From an uncultured Bacteroides sp. (GTDB lineage: Bacteria > Bacteroidota > Bacteroidia > Bacteroidales > Bacteroidaceae): a stretch of DNA of 64,000 nucleotides. A model generated the notes under the pieces. It did not search any database and had not been told where the DNA came from. It saw only the letters and a program-made list of their open reading frames with translations. A program made the translations under genes and the position numbers. Positions 47,939 to 55,600 of this stretch are shown here, piece after piece (within the stretch, counting starts at the first letter, position 1; the number at the start of each line of letters is the position of its first letter). The DNA is taken from contig CALUOU010000002.1 in NCBI GenBank assembly GCA_944322335.1, positions 1-64,000 on the forward strand, read 5' to 3'.

Positions 47939-48462
47939 AATAATATTTGGACGAGTAAGCTATGGAGCGGCGAAGAGAGCAGACCGGGAACGGGTGCGCG
48001 GCAGGAATGCCGCACCTTCTTGTTGATTAGGGAGGAAAATCAAGTTGAATCCTTCACGCTTTCAACAAGGATTCAGCCGCTTGTCTGCCAGCCTTTTCCG
48101 GTGAAACTTCTCTCCTGTTCCATGGTTTCACAGGATGTGTCCATATGATAATGATTTCACCGTAACTGGATGAATACCAATGGTTTGATGTGAAACTTCA
48201 CGAGGAGACATCTTGAAACCAGCGTGAAACATCCAACAAATGTGAATTGTTTAACGCTTTTGCCCGATCCGCTTGACAAAGGCTTCTGAATGTTGTATCT
48301 TTGGGAAAAAATTTATATGCAGAGGACGCAGATGCAAACGATCCCGTAGGCACGAAGATTCCGTAAAGATCCTGTAGGTGCAAGCACCCACGGCTAAGCC
48401 GGAGTTCAGCCGCAAGCGGTTGTCTGTGTATGAGGACATTAATCACTAATCACTATAAAACG

Positions 48463-48879
48463 ATGCTCACCATGCTGAAGAACTTCTTTTTCGGAACGGG
48501 CAGCCGGAAAGAGGAAACGACGTCGCCCGAACAGCAGAAAGCCGACTCCTACAGGATCCTGCTGGAATGCCTCCAAGCGGCCAGTGCGGCCTTGCCTGAA
48601 GGGAAAGCCTATATCGTGCAGGCCAACGGCGAGTTCACCGTCAGTCTGACCTGGAAACCGGAGGAAGAAAACCACGCTCCCAGCCAGATTTACGGCTTGG
48701 ACGGAAGCGGGAAGGTGAGCCGATGGGAAGAAAGAGGGCATCAGGGTCTGTTTGTGGAAGTGCCTGATGAGGAAGGCGTTCCGGTGAAAGAAGAGGCCGC
48801 CTCAGAAAAAATGAGGCGGAGGGAGAGGCAAAAGCGGCAGAAAAAGCGGTACAGGAAAAGCCTTCCCGCCAGCAGCTGA
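48463..48879 (+). CDS. N-terminal part of a split VapE/DUF3874-type protein
   Basis: About 138 residues from MLTMLKNFFFG. The N-terminal half is a small domain of unknown fold (ILLECLQAASAALPEGKAYIVQANG). The C-terminus turns strongly basic and looks like the wrong frame: after an A6 run at 48809-48814 the other frame reads NEAEGEAKAAEKAVQEKPSRQQ and runs straight into the next gene. A -1 shift at this run would fuse both into one protein of about 525 residues. The start at 48463 is chosen because 48430 lies in repeat sequence. Confidence 0.6.
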   Translation: MLTMLKNFFFGTGSRKEETTSPEQQKADSYRILLECLQAASAALPEGKAYIVQANGEFTVSLTWKPEEENHAPSQIYGLDGSGKVSRWEERGHQGLFVEVPDEEGVPVKEEAASEKMRRRERQKRQKKRYRKSLPASS

Positions 48880-50030
48880 TGATGCAGAGGCTCGTGCGCC
48901 ACCTCAAGCTGCGTTACGCTTTCCGCTACAATCGTCTGACAGAACGGACGGAATGTGCCCGCCTGAATCCGGATGCCTTGGATGACAGCCACTGCCTTAT
49001 TTATAAGCCCGTTGATACCCGCACCCTGAACAGTCTTTCATTGGATGCCATCAGCGAGGGCATCGACTGCTGGGACAAGGACGTGAAACGCTACATCGAG
49101 TCGGGACATATTCCCGCCTATCACCCGTTTACGCTCTATTTCGACCATCTGCCCGCTTGGGACGGGAAAGACCGGGTAAATGAATTGGCCAAGCGGGTTT
49201 CTGATAACGAATTGTGGATCAAGTCTTTCCACCGCTGGATGCTGGGAGTGACGGCCCAATGGACGAACTTCGAGGACGGCAACCGATGCGCCAATAGCGT
49301 AGCGCCTATTTTAATAAGCACCCGTCAGGGCATGGGCAAGTCTACGTTCTGCCGCATGATCCTGCCCAAGCCCCTACAGGACTATTTCACAGAGAGTTTC
49401 GATCTGACCAACGCATCGGGAGCGGAAAACAAGCTCGCCTCCTACGGCCTGATCAATATGGACGAGTTCGACCGCCTGCCCGTCAGTCGGATGCCCCAGC
49501 TGAAAAATCTCATGCAGATGGAGAGCCTGCGCATCCGCCGTGCCTATAAAAGGAACGCCGAGCCGCTTCCCCGCATCGCCTCCTTCATCGGCACCAGCAA
49601 CCGCACGGATCAGCTGACCGACCTCACGGGCAGCCGCCGCTTCATCTGCGTGGAAGTCACCAGGCAGATAGACTGCACCACGCCCATCGAATACGACCAG
49701 CTCTATGCCCAATTGAAACACGAACTGGAGTCGGGCGAACGCTCTTGGTTCAGCAAGGAGGAAGAGGCCGCTATCCAGACCGCCAACCGCGCCTTCTGCC
49801 GTGTCACGCCTGCCGAAGAGCTGATAGACAGTTGTTTCCGCTTTGCGGAGGTCGGCGAGGAAGGGGCGCATCTCCTCTCGGCCGCAGAGATCTACGCCGC
49901 ATTGAAGAGGAAGAATCCCGCCGCGCTGAAGGACTGCAGCTGTACCGCCTTCAGCCGGTTGCTGGCGCAGGTGGGGAGGAGAGTACACACGCGGTACGGC
50001 AACGGATATTGGGTCTGTGCCTGCGGTTGA
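48879..50030 (+). CDS. VapE-like / DUF3874 P-loop NTPase
   Basis: A 383-residue helicase-like NTPase. It has an N-terminal region with GIDCWDKDVKRYIESGHIPAYHPF, the core PAWDGKDRV, Walker A STRQGMGKSTF, Walker B LINMDEFD, a sensor region ASFIGTSNRTDQLTDLTGSRRFICVEV and a C-terminal winged-helix-like domain. These proteins occur in phage satellites and mobile islands (VapE, VirE) but also as lone genes in many Bacteroides. Its start overlaps the upstream stop (TGATG). No integrase, capsid or replication genes lie nearby, so it is either a remnant or a resident gene. Confidence 0.85.
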   Translation: MMQRLVRHLKLRYAFRYNRLTERTECARLNPDALDDSHCLIYKPVDTRTLNSLSLDAISEGIDCWDKDVKRYIESGHIPAYHPFTLYFDHLPAWDGKDRVNELAKRVSDNELWIKSFHRWMLGVTAQWTNFEDGNRCANSVAPILISTRQGMGKSTFCRMILPKPLQDYFTESFDLTNASGAENKLASYGLINMDEFDRLPVSRMPQLKNLMQMESLRIRRAYKRNAEPLPRIASFIGTSNRTDQLTDLTGSRRFICVEVTRQIDCTTPIEYDQLYAQLKHELESGERSWFSKEEEAAIQTANRAFCRVTPAEELIDSCFRFAEVGEEGAHLLSAAEIYAALKRKNPAALKDCSCTAFSRLLAQVGRRVHTRYGNGYWVCACG

Positions 50031-50189
50031 GTCACGGAAGGCTTGCGGGCTAAGATGGTGTAAGCAGGTGTGCGGAATTAAATGATCATTTGATGCGGCG
50101 CACTTGCTTCATGTCCTGAAAACGGAGCCTTTATGTCCTGTCTGTTTATACGGGTTGTTTGCGAGAGGCGTGGTGTGGAGTCGGTGAGG

Positions 50190-50231
50190 AGACGGTGTAG
50201 AGAGGCGACTCATCGCGTCTCTACGCCGTCT
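50190..50231. repeat. 17-bp-stem hairpin repeat
   Basis: A 42-base near-perfect palindrome: AGACGG-t-GTAGAGA pairs with TCTCTAC-g-CCGTCT, and an inner GCG/CGC closes an ACTCAT loop. It lacks a following T run. The core GTAGAGA..GCG..CGCGTCTCTAC resembles REP/MITE-like hairpins seen in many bacterial genomes. Confidence 0.7.
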
Positions 50232-50240
50232 GGCTGCCGG

Positions 50241-51347
50241 TCATTTCTTGTCGATCGTATCAAAATACTTGTCAAGCAGGACTTTGGCTGCCGCAAATGA
50301 GGTCAGGTTCCCTTGGAGCACTTGCGCTTCCTTCTCGGCCAGGAGCGGCTCGATGACGGGATTCTGGTAGAAACTATGGCGCAGGTGCTCGTTGATGGTC
50401 TCATACATCCAATATTTGCTTTGCTCGTTGCGGCGGTATTGGAAATAGCCGTTCTGTTTGACAAAACCGATGTATTCATATACCATGTCCCAAATCTCTT
50501 TGATGCCCAGTCCGTAGAAGCCGGAGTAGGTCAGCACTTGGGGTGTCCATCCGCTTTCGGGGGCAGGGAAGAGGTGGAGCGCGTTGCGGAACTGGGCTGC
50601 GGCCAGCTTGGCGCGTTCCAGGTTGTCGCCGTCGGCCTTGTTGATGATGATGCCGTCGGCCATTTCCATGATGCCTCGCTTGATGCCTTGCAGCTCGTCG
50701 CCCGTGCCGGCCAGCTGGATGAGCAGGAAGAAGTCTACCATGGAATGGACAGCCGTCTCGCTTTGTCCCACGCCTACAGTCTCCACGAAAATCTTGTCAA
50801 ATCCGGCGGCTTCACACAGGATGATGGTTTCGCGCGTCTTCCGTGCCACGCCGCCTAATGAGCCTGCGGCCGGGCTGGGACGGATGAACGCGTCGGGGTG
50901 TACGGCCAGCTTCTCCATGCGTGTCTTGTCGCCCAGGATGCTGCCTTTGCTCCGTTCGCTGCTGGGGTCAATGGCCAATACGGCCAGTTTTCCTCCCGTG
51001 CGTTGGAGGACGTGGAGGCCGAAAGCGTCGATGGAGGTGCTTTTTCCGGCACCGGGCACTCCGCTTATGCCCACTCGGATGGAGCTGCCTGAATAGGGCA
51101 GGCAACGTTCGATCACTTCTTGTGCGATGGTCTGATGGGCCGGTTTTGTGCTTTCCACTAAGGTGACGGCTTGGCTCAGGAGGGTGATGTCTCCTTTCAG
51201 GATGCCTTCCACGTAATCGGAGGCGGTCCGCTCCGGACGTTTTCGTCTGGGGCGGTTTTTCAGGTAAGGATTGACGGACGAGGGCTGTTCGATGCCTGCA
51301 TTCACGGTCAGTCCTTTGTAGGAAGTGCTGTTTTCGGGATGTTCCAT
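50241..51347 (-). CDS. meaB: Methylmalonyl-CoA mutase-associated GTPase MeaB
   Basis: A 368-residue G3E GTPase with the P-loop GVPGAGKST, and FDKIFVETVGVGQSE and IINKADGDN motifs. MeaB gates B12 loading and protects methylmalonyl-CoA mutase, used by Bacteroidales for the succinate-propionate pathway. The mutase genes are not in the window. Its N-terminal extension (about 45 residues) is longer than in some homologues. The short gap to DUF1573 holds TTAGTGATTGG-type repeats. Confidence 0.93.
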   Translation of the reverse strand: MEHPENSTSYKGLTVNAGIEQPSSVNPYLKNRPRRKRPERTASDYVEGILKGDITLLSQAVTLVESTKPAHQTIAQEVIERCLPYSGSSIRVGISGVPGAGKSTSIDAFGLHVLQRTGGKLAVLAIDPSSERSKGSILGDKTRMEKLAVHPDAFIRPSPAAGSLGGVARKTRETIILCEAAGFDKIFVETVGVGQSETAVHSMVDFFLLIQLAGTGDELQGIKRGIMEMADGIIINKADGDNLERAKLAAAQFRNALHLFPAPESGWTPQVLTYSGFYGLGIKEIWDMVYEYIGFVKQNGYFQYRRNEQSKYWMYETINEHLRHSFYQNPVIEPLLAEKEAQVLQGNLTSFAAAKVLLDKYFDTIDKK

Positions 51348-51409
51348 TGTTTATTGGCGGTTAGCGGTTAGTGATTGGCGGTTAGCGGTCCGTGATCGGC
51401 CGTTCACCA

Positions 51410-52471
51410 TTATAAGTCGATGACTACTTTCGGCCGGTCAGGGTCGTTGGTGATCATCAGGAGGCGCAAGTGCCTGCGGATGTGCCTGATGCGTTTTTTG
51501 TGGACACTTATTTTGAGGCGGGTGGATTCGCCGGGCTTCAGCACGCTCTTTTTCAGTTGCACGCTTACGGCCGGGTGGAATACCTGGAGTTTGATGATGT
51601 GCAGGGGGGAGTGTCCGGTATTGGTGATTTCAACGCTCTGCTTGGCTTTCCGTTTCTTGCTTAGCGTTTCGAGGAGGTGCAGCTTCGTGCTTTCCAGCTG
51701 GATATGGGGCGCATTGAGACGTTCGTTCTCAGTCAGGTCTGAGAAGTCGGGCAGGAGAATGGCCGAGAGGGGAATCTCATTCTCCTCGCCCACCTTGTCG
51801 CCCGGAAAGCGGGACAGATAGACCGAGGCTTGTGTCAGTCCCACGTCGGTCAGGCGTTCGGAATGCAAGGTGAGGGTCAGGGTGCCGCGTTCGCCTTTCT
51901 GGAGCATACTGGGATTTGCTTCCATGCCGATGTAGGGAGGCAGGTGCATGAGCACCGGCTCGTATGCTTGGTCAGAGAGGTTGACGATATCGAGTTTCAG
52001 GGTAGGGTGGTCACCGATGTGCGCATCCGGAAATTCGAGGGTGTTCCGGTCGATGCGGATGTTTCCGATGAGATAGGGATGCGAGCGGGTGAAGTCGCTC
52101 AGGGTCTGCACCACTTCTCCATCGAAATAGAGATATACCAAGTGAGGCTCGGCATTGGTTAGGATGGCGATGGATTTTTGGAAGTGCCCCAGTGCCTCGG
52201 CGTCAAAGGTCACGTTGATTTCGCCTTTCTGGCCGGGGGGAATGGGAGCCTGTGTCCATTGGGCCACCGTGCAGGCGCAGTCCGGTTCTACGGAGGTCAA
52301 TACCAAAGGCCGATCGCCGGTGTTGGTGACGGTGTATTGCACATTGACCGGATGTTTCCACACGATTTGTCCCAGGCTGTGACGTTCGGTGTTGGATGTG
52401 AAGCGGGGCTGGCTCATGCAAGCCAAGGCGGCGACGCACATCAGGCATAAAGAGAGTATTGGTCGTTTCAT
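51410..52471 (-). CDS. DUF1573 domain protein, exported
   Basis: A 353-residue protein with a signal peptide (MKRPILSLCLMCVAALACMS) and a DUF1573 immunoglobulin-like domain (about 25-120, VQYTVTNTGDRPLVLTSVEPDCACTVAQW and PPGQKGEINVTFD). A second Ig-like repeat covers the C-terminal half (EITNTGHSPLHIIKL, LKPGESTRLKISV). The CAC motif with the conserved aspartate is typical. The function is unknown. It probably acts in the periplasm or cell surface. Upstream lies the alpha-2-macroglobulin gene with its terminator between them. Confidence 0.85.
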   Translation of the reverse strand: MKRPILSLCLMCVAALACMSQPRFTSNTERHSLGQIVWKHPVNVQYTVTNTGDRPLVLTSVEPDCACTVAQWTQAPIPPGQKGEINVTFDAEALGHFQKSIAILTNAEPHLVYLYFDGEVVQTLSDFTRSHPYLIGNIRIDRNTLEFPDAHIGDHPTLKLDIVNLSDQAYEPVLMHLPPYIGMEANPSMLQKGERGTLTLTLHSERLTDVGLTQASVYLSRFPGDKVGEENEIPLSAILLPDFSDLTENERLNAPHIQLESTKLHLLETLSKKRKAKQSVEITNTGHSPLHIIKLQVFHPAVSVQLKKSVLKPGESTRLKISVHKKRIRHIRRHLRLLMITNDPDRPKVVIDL

Positions 52472-52585
52472 TCAGTTTTTTTATAAGTGTTCATATAAAT
52501 GTAGCGACAAAGATAGAGAGAAAGGGAGAGAAAACCAAATTTTTTGTTGGCGAGGGGGCACAGGTTGGCAAAGGGAATAAAAAGA

Positions 52586-52637
52586 GACGAGTTAACAAGA
52601 CTTCAGCCTATAAAGACTTGTGCCTTGTTAACTCGTC
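52586..52637 (-). terminator. Terminator after the alpha-2-macroglobulin gene
   Basis: GACGAGTTAACAAG pairs perfectly with CTTGTTAACTCGTC over a 24-base loop, and on the minus strand TCTCTTTTTATT follows. The 14-bp stem lies 24 bases beyond the gene end. Confidence 0.75.
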
Positions 52638-52660
52638 ATCCAACCGCTGATTGCTGATCA

Positions 52661-55600
52661 CTAATCGCTGATCACGATTCTTCCCCCTTCGGAGTGTGCG
52701 GCAAATTCCGGGGCGTAAGCGCACTGGAGGGTGGCAAGTCCCGTCTGATAACTGCCTTCGCGCGCCACCCGATAGCTGTGTTCCAACACGTAGACCCCCT
52801 TGCCCAAGTGGTCGAAGAAGAAGTTGGTCGAGGCGTCTTCCACCTCTTTATAACATCCCGTTCCGTTCGTCCACTGGTAGCCAGACAGGGCGCCGACCGG
52901 CTCGAAACAGGAAGCGCGCTGGTCTTTCAGGTGGAGGAAATCCATAGCCCGGTCAAGGCGGATGGTGATGCGGGTCACCACTTTGTCACCTACGGCCAGT
53001 CCGTCTGTCTCCGTGAGGAGCTGGAGAGACTTCTTGCCGTCGGGGGCGACGCGTTCCACATAGAGCTGTTTCTCCACGCTCAAGGCTTCGCTTCCATGTC
53101 CCTTCACGTCGCTGATGGGCGAGAGGTATTGGGCGTAGACGGCTCCCCAGGCAATGCCTTCATCCCGTTTTTCCACGGTGATGGAGCTGGCTTTCAATGT
53201 CTTGTCTCCTTCGGTGAACGTTTCCTGGATGCGGTTTAATCCCGCTGTGGAGCCTGCTTGCAGGGTTTCAATGACGGTCTTGCCAAGTGTGATCCGCACG
53301 TCGCCTTGGTTTGCCAGGAGATCTTCGCCTTTGCACAGGAGGGCGTAGACGGCATCGGCGGTGGCGACGGGCGTGTCCCAGCTGTTGGCCTGTTTCTGTT
53401 TGAGCAGCCAGATTTTCATTTCTTCCAGCAGGGTGTCATTCCCTTCTGTCTGGCTCAGGGCTTCCATGGCCGACACATGTGTGGGCACGGGCCTCATGTC
53501 CCATTCGTAAGGCATGTCGTTGAAAGCGAAGTGCGCTCCCAGCTCTTTTTCCTGAATGAGGTGTTCACGGATGGAAGCGAGGCATTCGTCAGCGTCTTTC
53601 GTCATGCCGGCTTTGCGGAGTATGATGGCGGCTTGTGACTTGCGGGTCATGTCCGATCCGGCCAGTTCGTTCTTCACCCGTGCGAGGAAGTACTGGTAGG
53701 CGGAACGGTTTTCGTCCGGCAGGCTTTTTCCGCTCAGGGCTATCAGGTAGAGATAGTTCAGGGCCGGTGAGGAAAGGCGCATCTTCTCGCTATCCTTCAG
53801 GTCTTGCTTGATCAGGCGTTGGTATTCTTCGCGGGCTTCTTTGTGAAGGTAGGCGAACGCTTTTTCTTCCATTTGTCCGGTTTGTGCCGACAAGGTCTCT
53901 CCCGTGAGGAGAGAGAGGCGCACGAGCAGGGTGGTGATGTATTGTGTGATCTGTCTGCTTCCTGCCATGCCTTTGTACCAGCTCCATGCTCCGTCTTCGC
54001 CTTGCAGTTCCTTCAGCTTGGTCAAGGCTGAGATCAGGCGGTTGCTTTGCCGGTTGAGGTCGAAGAGGGTGGCGATGCGGGCTTGTCGCTCGGCCTCGCC
54101 GGTGGCTTCCATCACCCAGGGCGATTCGTTCAGGAGGATGTTTTTCACGTCCTGATTCTCTTGTAGCCGGCTCAGGAAGGATTCCTTGTCGGGCAAGGCT
54201 TTCCATTGGTTCAGCACGGCCTTGATGCGCGGCTGGGCTTGCGCGATGTGGGCGGCCAGTGTGTTGGCATAGAGGGCGGCGGCCCAATCGATGGCATTGT
54301 CGCCCGTCGGCTCGCTCAGGGCGGGAAGAGCCTGCACGGCGTACCATGCCGGATTGCCTGTAAACTCCACAGTCATGCGCCGATGGGTGGCCGACTTGCT
54401 GTTACGGTTGAAAAGGCTGTCGAGGGTGAAGGTGCGTGTCTCTTTTCCCCGGACGGGCAGAGGCAGGGTTTCGGTCAGGAAGGTCTTGTCGCTCAAGACG
54501 GGCAGGAGATGCTGCTCGCCGTCGCTGAAGGAGCCTGCATCGGCCACAAGGCGCACGCCCAGCAGGTCGTAGCGGTCATCGGCTTTCATCACAAAGCTTA
54601 CGCTGGCGTTCCGTCCGGCTTCGGTCGAGAACTTCTGCTTGCGGGTCGATATGACCTTTTCCGTTGTGGGGTCAAAGAGGGTGAGGACAGCCGTGCCTTT
54701 CAGGGCTTCCTGGGTGAGGTTGGAGAGAGTGGCCGTAATCTCCGTCTCGTCTCCCACGCGCACGAACCGGGGCAGGTTGGGCACCAGCATAAATTCCTTG
54801 GCCGTGACGACAGACGCGTCCAGCCGTCCCGTCAGCATGTCACGGGTATGGGCATAGCCTTGGAAGTTCCAGCGTGTCAGCGTTTGAGGCACGGTGAAGG
54901 AAAAGACGATCTCTCCCTGCCCGTTGGTGCGGAGCTGGGGATAGAAGAAGGCCGTCTCGGCAAAGTTGGTGCGCACGTTCTCCGATGGGGGCAGGGCACT
55001 TCCAAGCTCTTCTTCTGATTTCAGCTCCTGCAGGTCGGCAATGTCATAGCCTGTCACTGTCACTACTTCGTTGAGCACTTCGGCGCCTTCCTCCACATCC
55101 ATCTGCATGGCACCCCCCGAAGCGCGGCTGGTCATTTTGGCCATCTGAGGCACACTCATGACCATGCTTGCATCGGCTATTGATATCGTGTTGTAGTAGA
55201 TGGAGCGGAAGCCGGGCTGAGGGATCATGACATCCAGGTAATCAAACGCCCAGCTGTAGATTTTCCTGTCGGGCATGGGAAAATGGGGAGCGAGGTAAAC
55301 CGTTCGTCCGTTGTTGCCATACCAATAGTGTGAGGCGATGTAGCTCCTGCTGAAGAGGGCTTCCAGACGCTGGTCGCGGCGGTAGAGCTGGTCGAGCGAT
55401 GCGTCATACATCAGCGCGAGCATCTCGGCCATGGCAGGCTGGCCCTGAGAGGTCCGGACGGTGAGTCTCCATTCCTCGCTCTGTCCGGGGAGGAGCTTGT
55501 CGCGGAACACTTCCCATTTGAGGTTGAGCTTGCGTTCGGGCGGGCACTTTTCCAAGGTGAGCGTCCTGTTGAAATCCATTCCCCGCTTCACCAGACAGAA

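Larger units (their letters stand above)
47380..48462. other. Gene-free repeat island between peptide 3 and the VapE-type genes
   Basis: About 1.1 kb without a credible gene. It holds a five-unit 22-bp array (47781-47878), a second 22-bp pair (47895-47938), an AATCAAGTTGA motif (about 48037), scattered GTGAAA/TTTCAC motifs (48101-48229) and short repeats ATTAATCACTAATCAC before the next gene. The order is the mirror image of the 8.8-9.3 kb region. Confidence 0.75.
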
